In this document: positions 1 to 6,323 of the stretch, in pieces
Numbering within the stretch: the stretch's first letter is position 1
Layout of the letters: each line of letters opens with the position of its first letter
The notes under the pieces: model-generated
What the model saw: only the letters and a program-made list of their open reading frames with translations
Told to the model about the DNA's origin: nothing
Database searches by the model: none
Assembly (NCBI GenBank): GCA_021820645.1
Contig: JAKADJ010000102.1
Location: 1-7,499 of the forward strand
DNA from: Bacillota bacterium
Lineage (GTDB): Bacteria > Bacillota_E > Sulfobacillia > Sulfobacillales > Sulfobacillaceae
Reading direction: 5' to 3'
DNA length: 7,499 nucleotides
Translations under genes and position numbers: made by a program

Positions 1-166
1 TTTAACCTGACCACCCATCACTGGGCATTTACATCCTAAGGTTCCTCACCGCGAATGCTGTGGTGCATCCATGCAATAGTTTTTGTTGACCGTGATCCAA
101 ACTGCCACCCTCTCTCGTCAGTTATATGTGAGCCAAGCAATAGGCCAACATAAAGGTTGAGAAGGT
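1..166. other. Upstream leader of the ABC/sigma operon, no gene seen
   Basis: This stretch precedes the first operon gene and holds no convincing reading frame. A TTGACC hexamer lies at 86-91 but has no matching -10 box at 16-18 bases. TATATG at 123-128 is -10-like but lacks a -35. A short inverted repeat, TGCAT-CC-ATGCA, lies at 64-75 and could be an operator half-site pair. A four-pair CCCA/TGGG hairpin at 14-25 is too weak to call a terminator. The operon promoter most probably lies here, because the downstream genes are contiguous, but I cannot place it. Confidence 0.4.
152..156 (+). promoter_or_regulatory. Ribosome binding site for the GTG start at 167
   Basis: AAAGG lies 10 bases before the GTG at 167. 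A second purine run (GAGAAGG, 159-165) sits almost against the start and is too close to act alone. This site supports the GTG start, since no ATG lies near the beginning of the conserved ATPase fold. Confidence 0.5.
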
Positions 167-1078
167 GTGATAGCTACGGAACTGGTCGCCGAGGGCATTA
201 CCAAAAATTATGGCCGTAAGACGGTTTTGGATAACGTGGATTTGGTGATTGGGTCCGGCATCCATGGGTTATTGGGCAATAATGGGGCCGGGAAGTCCAC
301 CCTGATTAAGATTCTGGCAACCGTAGCTCCAGCTAGTCATGGGGTGGTGAGGTATGGTCAGTTCGTGCGTCCACGCCAGGATCATCAGATTCGGCAGTAT
401 TTAGGGTATCTTCCCCAACAATATGGATTACTGGAACACCTGACACCGCGTGAGTATCTCTCCTATGCGGCCCGCATGAAAGGCGGTTCGTCTCATGATG
501 AACGGTTTTCTCCCGACTATTGGTTGCATCAATTGGGCCTTGAGGCGGTTGCCGGTCGCGGCATTCGTGGCTTATCGGGGGGCATGAAGCAACGACTCGC
601 CATCGCTCAGGCCATGATGGGGGACCCGAGCTTATTAATATTGGACGAGCCGACCGCAGGACTGGATCCAGACGAACGGGTTCGCTTTCGTAACTTAATC
701 CAGGAATTTGGCCGCGACGCTACGGTGCTACTTTCTACTCACATCGTGTCCGATGTGGAGCACATGGCACAACAAATTACCATCATGCATCAGGGCCACA
801 TTGTGGCCCAAGGATCGCCCCAGGAAATAGCGGATCGCGCGCGGGGGAGACTTTATGAAATCACGCTGTCAACGGAAGACTGGGAGTTCCAGCGCGCGCA
901 TTGGATGGATCGTCACCAATCTTCCGCACAGGGTGTGGTGGCCGGCATTATTCAAGAAACCGGAGGGGTCCGCATCCGGCTAGTCTCTGACACACCGCCA
1001 CCTAAGGCCAGCCCAGTGCTTGAACCGGGATTAGAGGATGGGTACTTGGTGTGCACCACGCTGGGGCTGACGCTATGA
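167..1078 (+). CDS. ABC transporter ATP-binding protein (ABC-2/DrrA-CcmA type)
   Basis: This is the cytoplasmic ATPase that would power the two following membrane proteins. All catalytic motifs are present in the 303-residue product: Walker A GNNGAGKST at residues 37-45, a Q-loop at LPQQ (82-85), signature LSGGM (136-140), Walker B LLILDEP with catalytic Glu161 (156-162), D-loop GLDP (165-168) and the switch His192. Residues from about 225 form the extra C-terminal domain common in DrrA-type ATPases and end in PGLEDGYL (287-294), like the family's usual LEDxFL tail. The start is GTG. Its stop overlaps the next start (ATGA), so the pair is probably translationally coupled. The substrate cannot be read from the ATPase; drug, peptide or lipid export or immunity is typical of the family. 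Confidence 0.95.
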   Translation: MIATELVAEGITKNYGRKTVLDNVDLVIGSGIHGLLGNNGAGKSTLIKILATVAPASHGVVRYGQFVRPRQDHQIRQYLGYLPQQYGLLEHLTPREYLSYAARMKGGSSHDERFSPDYWLHQLGLEAVAGRGIRGLSGGMKQRLAIAQAMMGDPSLLILDEPTAGLDPDERVRFRNLIQEFGRDATVLLSTHIVSDVEHMAQQITIMHQGHIVAQGSPQEIADRARGRLYEITLSTEDWEFQRAHWMDRHQSSAQGVVAGIIQETGGVRIRLVSDTPPPKASPVLEPGLEDGYLVCTTLGLTL

Positions 1079-1788
1079 TGCGTGTATGGTGGGCGGAGAT
1101 GGTCCGTCTGTTTCATGTTGGAGCCCATTGGATCACGGTGGCACTAATTGTTCTAGGGGTCTTGATTTGGTTTTTACCTGGGAGGCCTGCGGAACCGTTT
1201 TTGCCATCCGCATTAATTAAAGCTCCTGGATGGTCTTCCTTGGGTGCGATGGGATATGCCGATATTTTAGACGTGGGGATCCCCTGGGCGACCGTTGGAG
1301 CTTTGCTCTTGCTTGAGCATGATTGCCGTGACGGCCAACGGAGCCTTCTCATGGCGTGGCCCACGGGCACCACATCGTGGGTGTTGGCCCGATTCCTGGC
1401 GGTGAACAGTTGGGGTCTTGGGTGGACGCTGGTGGCGGCCAGCCTTCCGGGATGGCTAGGCGAGCCCGTGATTTTTGGACGGGACATGGTACTGGTGATG
1501 CCGGTCGTTGTTTTTCTTACTGGCACCACCTTTGTCGTCACGGAAAGCTTCCACGATCCTTGGGTCGGAGTAACGGTATGCCTCATGGTGAGTATTTTGG
1601 GGTTCGGCATCCGTGGATTTCCTTTCGCCAAGGCCGGTCAATTCGACGTGTTTAGTGCGCGTAACCACCTCTGGTCCCCTGCCTTGCTACGTGGTGAGTA
1701 TGGTCTTTTAGGCTTGGGATTGCTGTGCTTGGGAGTCGCTTGGATAGCCTTTGGAGTTCATCGAAAGCGGGGGACGTATCAATTATGA
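1075..1788 (+). CDS. ABC-2 type permease, six-helix membrane protein
   Basis: The 237-residue product is hydrophobic, with segments near residues 17-35, 68-80, 103-125, 138-156, 163-180 and 209-228. This is the six-helix layout of an ABC-2 permease half. It begins with a short amphipathic stretch containing WWAE (5-8), matched by WWSE at the start of the next protein. The loop after the second helix carries ESH-like charged residues (EHDCRDGQ, 81-88) followed by AWPT (94-97), where ABC-2 permeases usually carry their cytoplasmic coupling segment. I chose ATG 1075 because it gives the four-base ATGA overlap with the ATPase stop; a GTG at 1051 would start inside the ATPase gene. Another ATG follows directly at 1078. 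No family-specific motif identifies the substrate, so permease function rests on topology and context. Confidence 0.8.
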   Translation: MMRVWWAEMVRLFHVGAHWITVALIVLGVLIWFLPGRPAEPFLPSALIKAPGWSSLGAMGYADILDVGIPWATVGALLLLEHDCRDGQRSLLMAWPTGTTSWVLARFLAVNSWGLGWTLVAASLPGWLGEPVIFGRDMVLVMPVVVFLTGTTFVVTESFHDPWVGVTVCLMVSILGFGIRGFPFAKAGQFDVFSARNHLWSPALLRGEYGLLGLGLLCLGVAWIAFGVHRKRGTYQL

Positions 1789-3785
1789 GTAGGCAATGGT
1801 GGTCGGAAATCCTTACCTTGACACGATATGTTCTGCGCGGCCGCATCCTATGGTTTTGGATCGTGGCGAGTTTGGTTTGGCCGATCTGCTATGTCTGGCT
1901 CTTAGGCGCTAAAGGGACATCGCCGATCATTTTAACCCTAAACCTGGCCCTGATTCCTGTGAGTCCTATTGTGTTTGGACTGATCGGCGGCCAACTCACT
2001 GACATGCTGCAAGCAAAGCGCGCCGGCGAAATACTCAGGGCATGGCCGACGAGGCCGTGGCTGCACACTTTAGCGGTGGCCACTGTTCTCGTTGCAATGT
2101 CCATCCTGTCGGCCTTCGTCACTAATTTATCCACTGTAGTCGGGACGTCTAGTCAATTTTGGCAGGGATCGTCTTGGGCTACCACTGCCTGGGCTGACGG
2201 TATGCTGGTGGTGGGGCTTACTGATTTGCTATGGCTGGCCGGAGGCATGCTTTTAGGCTCTTGGGTTCGTGGTATATGGAAAATACTGCTGTCTATTTTG
2301 GCGCCGATGGCATGGCTCATTGTAACCCTCATGGTGTCAGACAATCTTGGGGTGCGGGGAGCGTCATCGGCGGCATTGTTGGCCCCGTTGGAGGTTGCCC
2401 CATTTGCGTGGATTGCTGGTCACGTTTCATCCATCTGGGGGTATGGCGTGTACCAACATCTCTTATTAGACTTAGGGTTGCTGACTCTGGTGATGGGATT
2501 TTTTCTGGTCGCCATCGCGGGTTTCAAAACCTACGGCGTTGATCGGGGGCTATTGATTGCGGCGAGCGTACTCGGGATATCGGTGGCAGGGATGGCAACC
2601 GGGCTCGGTGGCGTGCTGCTACGGTTGGGATCGATTAATAGCTATCAAACCTTAGCAGGCGCCTATCATAGTGGACAGCGATCAAACGTTAAGCTATTGA
2701 GTGCTCAGATGACTATTCTCCACATGGGCTTTAATCAATTGAACGCCCGTGCGACTTACAGGCTTGTGCCGGAAGCGACGGTCTCCCGCCTCAAGTTTTT
2801 TCTCAATCCGGCCCTGAAGGTGACGGCGGCCAGGCTTAACGGCCGCTTGGTTCCGGTATCGCGGTTATCGATTACCGGTTGGCAGGTACTCAATGTTCCT
2901 TTAGTGAAAGATTTACCGGTGTCCGTGAAAATTTCCTTTGAAGGGAATCCGGCACTTCAGGCACCGGCACATGGTTTGCCCCACGCAGCCGTCTTTGTCG
3001 CTACGAGTGGTTTGCTCTTACCGGGCGGAGACTGGTATCCACTCATGGGGACACCCGCACCTTCTCCGATCCCGTGGTCGCTTCGCATAGATAACCCGCC
3101 TCCTGTCACCGTTCTTAGTAGCCTTGGTCTCTTGCGATCGAGTAGCCACGGCGCACTCGAGGCGAGTGGTGTGGCCAATAATCTGAGCCTGATTGGTGGC
3201 CATCTTGCGGGGTTCGGCTATCATGGAGTGGAGATGTACGTGGGCGCCGACGAATTAACTGCCCTGCGGCATGCGCTGTATCCGAAAAGGCATGGAGTTA
3301 CCCTGGCGGTTAGATTGGGTCGATTGGTATCCCAACTTAATCCCAAGCCTGAGGGCAACCTTATCTTGCCGCTTGGGTCCGGGAATCCTCCTTATAGTCG
3401 CACTGTCGACCCCCTCATTCCTGAAATGTGGCCTCAAGGAGTACAACTTTCGTTTCAAGCCGCCGGGGTTATCCAAACCATAGACAATACCGTAGCGGCT
3501 AAAGGCATGGCTGTTGTGTACAATGGTTTAGGACGCCGCGTGCTCAATCTCTGGATGACCCACGGTATGAGCAGTGTAATGCCCGCCGGCACCGTCTTGG
3601 ATCGTTTAGTTTCATCGGTGTTACAGGTCGTCGACACCAATGGCCATTTTGATCCGCAGATTTTCAACCATTTTCCTCTCAAGGAGCTTCCACGGGTGCT
3701 GATGCAGGTACGGATGCTTCACCAAAGAGGCCGTCTTACTGAGAAGTCGGTAGCTGCCACAATTCAATCAATATCCCACCAGTAG
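1785..3785 (+). CDS. ABC-2 type permease fused to a large extracellular M1-peptidase-like (non-catalytic) domain
   Basis: The 666-residue protein has two parts. Residues 1-280 are membrane-embedded, with helices near 21-41, 47-68, 94-113, 139-160, 165-184, 226-246 and 256-279. WWSE (5-8) and AWPT (86-89) match the preceding permease. A seventh helix would place residues 280-666 outside the cell. Residues 309-400 alternate beta-like strands ending in FEGNP, followed by GGDWYP (414-419). This pattern resembles the N-terminal beta domain of M1 aminopeptidases, which occurs fused to ABC-2 permeases in some bacteria. No HExxH zinc motif is present anywhere, so peptidase activity is not expected and a binding or sensing role is more likely. 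ATG 1785 overlaps the previous stop as ATGA. Permease part confident; ectodomain relationship tentative. Confidence 0.75.
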   Translation: MSRQWWSEILTLTRYVLRGRILWFWIVASLVWPICYVWLLGAKGTSPIILTLNLALIPVSPIVFGLIGGQLTDMLQAKRAGEILRAWPTRPWLHTLAVATVLVAMSILSAFVTNLSTVVGTSSQFWQGSSWATTAWADGMLVVGLTDLLWLAGGMLLGSWVRGIWKILLSILAPMAWLIVTLMVSDNLGVRGASSAALLAPLEVAPFAWIAGHVSSIWGYGVYQHLLLDLGLLTLVMGFFLVAIAGFKTYGVDRGLLIAASVLGISVAGMATGLGGVLLRLGSINSYQTLAGAYHSGQRSNVKLLSAQMTILHMGFNQLNARATYRLVPEATVSRLKFFLNPALKVTAARLNGRLVPVSRLSITGWQVLNVPLVKDLPVSVKISFEGNPALQAPAHGLPHAAVFVATSGLLLPGGDWYPLMGTPAPSPIPWSLRIDNPPPVTVLSSLGLLRSSSHGALEASGVANNLSLIGGHLAGFGYHGVEMYVGADELTALRHALYPKRHGVTLAVRLGRLVSQLNPKPEGNLILPLGSGNPPYSRTVDPLIPEMWPQGVQLSFQAAGVIQTIDNTVAAKGMAVVYNGLGRRVLNLWMTHGMSSVMPAGTVLDRLVSSVLQVVDTNGHFDPQIFNHFPLKELPRVLMQVRMLHQRGRLTEKSVAATIQSISHQ

Positions 3786-3793
3786 AATCCTGA

Positions 3794-3801
3794 AGAGGAG
3801 G
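3794..3801 (+). promoter_or_regulatory. Ribosome binding site of the sigma factor gene
   Basis: AGAGGAGG lies nine bases before ATG 3811, inside the 25-base gap after the ectodomain permease. It is the strongest such site among the first four genes, suggesting the sigma factor is translated independently although probably from the same transcript. There is no room here for a terminator. Confidence 0.75.
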
Positions 3802-3810
3802 CGGCGCGCC

Positions 3811-4401
3811 ATGGACAGGCTTAGCGATGAAGCGCTGTGCGATCGGATTGGATCCGGGGACCGACGTGCCGTTGCGATCTTGTATCAACGCCACGTCGGG
3901 GATATTCTTAGATATTTGCGGCTCCTCGGCTGTCCTCATGACTGGGTGGAGGATGGAACCCATGATGTGTTCCTAAAAGTATGGGCGGCTTTGGAACGCG
4001 GACACCGTCCAGAGCGGTTCCGAGTTTGGCTAATGCGCATTGCTCATAATGCGTTCGTCGATTATGTCCGGGGTTCGCACCGTACCCGGGAAATTTTAAT
4101 CGACCCTCCTGATATACCAGATAAAGTGGATGACTGGGATACTCCGTTAGTGGTGGGGGATGCTTTGGGAAAACTTGATGGCGCGCTACGAGAGATCCTG
4201 GTGCTGCACTTTTATGAGGGGTTTACCTTGCAGGAAATTGCAGAGCTCCTAGAAATGCCTCTAGGTACGGTGAAGTCACGATTGGCTCGAGCGTATCGAC
4301 ACCTCGCGGTGGGAATTCGCGACCATCCTGCAGCAACCAAAGTACAGTCAGCACCAAGGCGAACCGAACACGTGTGGAAAGAAGGGAGGGAGGGTGTATG
4401 A
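3811..4401 (+). CDS. RNA polymerase sigma factor, ECF (sigma-70 family group 4)
   Basis: The 196-residue product has only sigma regions 2 and 4, as ECF factors do. Region 2 spans about residues 20-90 and includes YQRH (25-28), VEDGTHDVFLKVW (46-58) and the conserved RFRVWLMRIAHNAFVDYVR stretch (69-87). A linker rich in Asp and Pro (98-116) follows. Region 4 spans about 117-167, with LREILVLHFYEGFTLQEIAELL (126-147) and the helix-turn-helix recognition segment GTVKSRLARAYRHL (152-165). The last 30 residues are a basic tail beyond the usual end. It would direct RNA polymerase to a small regulon, likely including its own operon. It sits 25 bases after the transporter genes and overlaps the following membrane gene by ATGA, the usual arrangement for a sigma/anti-sigma pair. 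I cannot assign an ECF subgroup. Confidence 0.95.
   Translation: MDRLSDEALCDRIGSGDRRAVAILYQRHVGDILRYLRLLGCPHDWVEDGTHDVFLKVWAALERGHRPERFRVWLMRIAHNAFVDYVRGSHRTREILIDPPDIPDKVDDWDTPLVVGDALGKLDGALREILVLHFYEGFTLQEIAELLEMPLGTVKSRLARAYRHLAVGIRDHPAATKVQSAPRRTEHVWKEGREGV
4383..4394 (+). promoter_or_regulatory. Ribosome binding site deciding the ATG start at 4398
   Basis: A purine run, AGGGAGGGAGGG, ends three bases before ATG 4398, and its upstream GGGAGG part lies at a normal distance. Together with the ATGA overlap with the sigma stop it favours 4398 over the in-frame GTG at 4374, which would start upstream of this site. Confidence 0.6.
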
Positions 4402-5189
4402 ACAAAAGCAAATGGGTTCGTGAGATGTCCGAGATAGATCCGAGCATGGCGGGAGACCTTGACATGCTGTGGGATCAACTACAGGAAGAACCCGACTTCA
4501 ACCTAGAAGACACCTCGCGCCGCATTTGGATTCGTCTCTCGAGAGCTCGGTCGCCCTTTTGGACCTACGTGTGTGCCTGGCGCATAAGTTGGACCTTGTT
4601 TACGGTACGAAGGGTAGGCATTTTAATGATGGGGCCTGTCATGGCGGTCCTCGCCACTTGGTTAGTGCCGCTTCACCATTACATAGCCTTTGCATGGTGG
4701 GGATTAGTGGCTCCCTGGGCAGGCCTGCTGGCCGCACCTGTCTTGAGCCTTCGCAACGAATCCTCGGCGTGGGGGGAATGGGAGACTGCGGCTCCACTCG
4801 ATCCGGGACTTAGAGTAGCAGCCGACTGGGTTGTCATAATGATGGTCACGGCCGTAGTTGCGGGGTTAGGTTCTGGACTTGTGGCAGAGCCAGCTAGTCG
4901 CTTGCATGTCTTCATGATGTGGTTAGGTCCTTTTGGATTAACGTCTATTGGCACAGTCTTGCTTACGCGAAAACTAGGATCCCTGTGGTCGGTAGTTCTG
5001 GCCTCAGTGTTTTGGGGAAGCCAAACTTTGCTAGGCTGGATCACACTGCTCCATCGGGGGGCATTGGGACTGCTTTGGTTTGCGAATGTTCAAGCCCCGT
5101 TATGGCCGAACCTAACAGCCCTTGCCTGTGGAGTGATGTTGGCGATGTATCTAGCGCGGAGAGGATGGAGGACATGGAACTGCAATTAA
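4398..5189 (+). CDS. Multi-pass membrane protein, candidate anti-sigma factor with ABC-2 permease-like membrane part
   Basis: I do not recognise a named family. The 263-residue product starts with about 65-70 soluble, charged residues (for example SEIDPSMAGDLDMLWDQLQ, 11-29), probably cytoplasmic. About six hydrophobic segments follow near 72-92, 96-118, 143-163, 170-190, 195-218 and 238-254. Between the second and third helices, EWETAAPLDP (127-136) recalls the coupling loop of ABC-2 permeases and the AWPT loops of the two upstream permeases. Overlapping the sigma stop by ATGA suggests tight co-translation, the usual situation of an anti-sigma factor, whose N-terminus would hold the sigma at the membrane. 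No zinc-binding HxxxCxxC motif of the common anti-sigma domain is present. It is followed, with a 16-base overlap, by an ATPase-like gene, which also fits a permease role. Both functions are inference. Confidence 0.75.
   Translation: MNKSKWVREMSEIDPSMAGDLDMLWDQLQEEPDFNLEDTSRRIWIRLSRARSPFWTYVCAWRISWTLFTVRRVGILMMGPVMAVLATWLVPLHHYIAFAWWGLVAPWAGLLAAPVLSLRNESSAWGEWETAAPLDPGLRVAADWVVIMMVTAVVAGLGSGLVAEPASRLHVFMMWLGPFGLTSIGTVLLTRKLGSLWSVVLASVFWGSQTLLGWITLLHRGALGLLWFANVQAPLWPNLTALACGVMLAMYLARRGWRTWNCN
5158..5164 (+). promoter_or_regulatory. Ribosome binding site choosing the ATG start at 5174
   Basis: GGAGAGG lies nine bases before ATG 5174, within the 3' end of the preceding membrane gene. The alternative in-frame ATG at 5165 directly abuts this site, so it is unlikely to be used. 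Confidence 0.5.
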
Positions 5190-5815
5190 CCCGGGTACGT
5201 CGTGAACCGTACCTGCACGATGCGACGGTCTACATTCCTGAGGGAATTACCACCGTTGACGGACCCGACATAGCGGCCCGGGCGACGCTGGTGCGTATCT
5301 TGGCCCTCATTCAACGCGCAGATTCAGGCGAAATCCGTTTTAATGGAAAACGTGTGAGTATGCCGGGTTACCGTCGTCTATGCGGATTTCTACCCAACCT
5401 TCATGGGAAATGGCTCCCAGAGGGGGCACGCGTGAAAGATGCTCTGAAATATTTTGCGGCGTTGTGGATGGTCCCACAACCGGACCGGGCTTGTGCACGG
5501 GAAATGGAACGGTGGGGCTTGGGGCTTATGGGCCGCGAGCGCATATCACGTTTATCATTTGGGCAGCAAAAGCGTTTTGCGTTAGCGGTGAGCCTGGTTA
5601 TGGAGCCAGCCATCTGGATTGCTGAAGCCCCATTTAGCGGGCTAGATCAGCCGGGACGGGTGATACTGCAAGATCTTCTATGGCATCGCACCACCTATGG
5701 GGGCCTCACCATTCTTTCGGCACATGTTGAAGGCGAACATGCGTGGCCCGCAACCGCTAAACTCTTCGCGATCGACGGTGCTGTGGGGGATGTACTATCA
5801 AAACCGAGAATATAG
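5174..5815 (+). CDS. Degenerate ABC ATPase-like protein (probable pseudo-ATPase)
   Basis: The 213-residue product keeps the whole outline of an ABC nucleotide-binding domain but lacks its chemistry. At the Walker A position stands GPDIAARAT (30-38), with Arg36 for the phosphate-binding Lys, Ala37 for Ser, and Ile33 and Ala35 for the glycines. The Q-loop position reads LPNL (73-76), with Asn for Gln. The signature is LSFGQQKRFALA (127-138). The Walker B region reads IWIAEAPFSGLD (147-158), where Asp becomes Glu and the catalytic Glu becomes Ala152. The D-loop and His184 remain. The reading frame is intact and operon-linked, so this looks like a maintained pseudoenzyme rather than decay. It lacks the C-terminal domain of the first ATPase. 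It probably pairs with the membrane protein encoded just upstream (16-base overlap), or with the active ATPase as a heterodimer. Nucleotide hydrolysis is very unlikely; weak binding is possible. Confidence 0.85.
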   Translation: MELQLTRVRREPYLHDATVYIPEGITTVDGPDIAARATLVRILALIQRADSGEIRFNGKRVSMPGYRRLCGFLPNLHGKWLPEGARVKDALKYFAALWMVPQPDRACAREMERWGLGLMGRERISRLSFGQQKRFALAVSLVMEPAIWIAEAPFSGLDQPGRVILQDLLWHRTTYGGLTILSAHVEGEHAWPATAKLFAIDGAVGDVLSKPRI

Positions 5816-5817
5816 GA

Positions 5818-5880
5818 TGCCTAGGAATTCAACGCGATGTCCTAAAATTACACTGGAGGGAGGTGTCGGGTATCTAGGCA
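5818..5880. repeat. Inverted repeat after the operon (7-base arms)
   Basis: TGCCTAG (5818-5824) is exactly complementary in reverse to CTAGGCA (5874-5880), 49 bases apart. It lies just after the last operon stop and before the convergent - strand frame. No T-run follows, so it is not an ordinary terminator. It may be chance or a fragment of a mobile element end. Confidence 0.25.
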
Positions 5881-5891
5881 GTCAAGAGCCA

Positions 5892-6323
5892 TCAACCGAG
5901 TGATCCCTGTTGTTTGATTCCATCTTGAGCCATCCATGGCAGTGCGTCGAGCCAGGAAAGTGCTGTTACTTTCGGGCTTCCCGACCTATTTAAGAGTCCT
6001 AAAGGATCTGTTTTGACATAGTAATCTGGTTCTTCGAGGAAGTCAACGCAGCTAAAAAATTGGACTTCAATGTGAGAAATCGTGGGTCCTTGGGGCCCTC
6101 GATGGAGACGCAACGGGAGCTTTACACATTGGACGACCAACAGCGGGCGATTCGATTGGGTGTAGAACGTCCAAAGCATGACGAGGCGTATGTCTTTCGT
6201 GTATTTGCGGGACTCCGATGATTTGGTAGGAACCATTTCTTTGACGGAAGTCGTCCGCGGTTCACTGCAAGCTGGGCATTTGGGATACTCCCTCGACCAA
6301 GCCCATAACGATTGCCGATTCAT
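5892..6323 (-). CDS. Hypothetical protein with a CPAC motif, possibly a decayed gene
   Basis: A 143-codon open frame runs convergent to the operon; a frame this long is moderately unlikely by chance. I do not recognise the product. It shows a single CxxC (CPAC, residues 16-19) near the N-terminus, which could be half of a zinc ribbon, with further cysteines at 66 and 92 but no second CxxC. The middle has strand-like hydrophobic runs (RPLLVVQCVKLPL, 59-71) and an acidic-aromatic patch (LEEPDYYV). There is no Shine-Dalgarno site before ATG 6323, an in-frame stop lies a few codons upstream, and I see no promoter. The start may therefore be wrong or the gene may be a fragment. An opposing + strand frame of 80 codons at 6178-6420 overlaps it and is the less likely coding option. 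Confidence 0.4.
   Translation of the reverse strand: MNRQSLWAWSREYPKCPACSEPRTTSVKEMVPTKSSESRKYTKDIRLVMLWTFYTQSNRPLLVVQCVKLPLRLHRGPQGPTISHIEVQFFSCVDFLEEPDYYVKTDPLGLLNRSGSPKVTALSWLDALPWMAQDGIKQQGSLG

Noticed and set aside
14..30. Terminator of an upstream gene (CCCA/TGGG hairpin then ATTT)
   Set aside because: Only four pairs and a short, interrupted T-run.
99..119. ECF-type promoter AAAC ... CGTC ahead of the first gene
   Set aside because: The two boxes are only 13 bases apart, against about 16 expected for ECF promoters, so I do not claim autoregulation from it.
1113..1631. 172-codon - strand frame inside the first permease gene
   Set aside because: It lies entirely opposite a well-supported membrane gene in a dense operon, and its translation is low in hydrophobic structure and rich in Thr, Pro and Ser, as antisense shadows are.
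3803..3810. Eight-base palindrome GGCGCGCC just before the sigma start
   Set aside because: It fills the normal spacer between the ribosome binding site and ATG; a single copy with no partner is best read as chance.
4919..5173. Upstream extension of the degenerate ATPase into the membrane gene
   Set aside because: The frame is open from 4919, but that part overlaps the membrane gene, shows no ATPase motif, and a ribosome binding site supports ATG 5174.
6013..6018. Perfect TTGACA -35 hexamer on the + strand
   Set aside because: No -10-like sequence follows at 16-18 bases and no + strand gene starts downstream.
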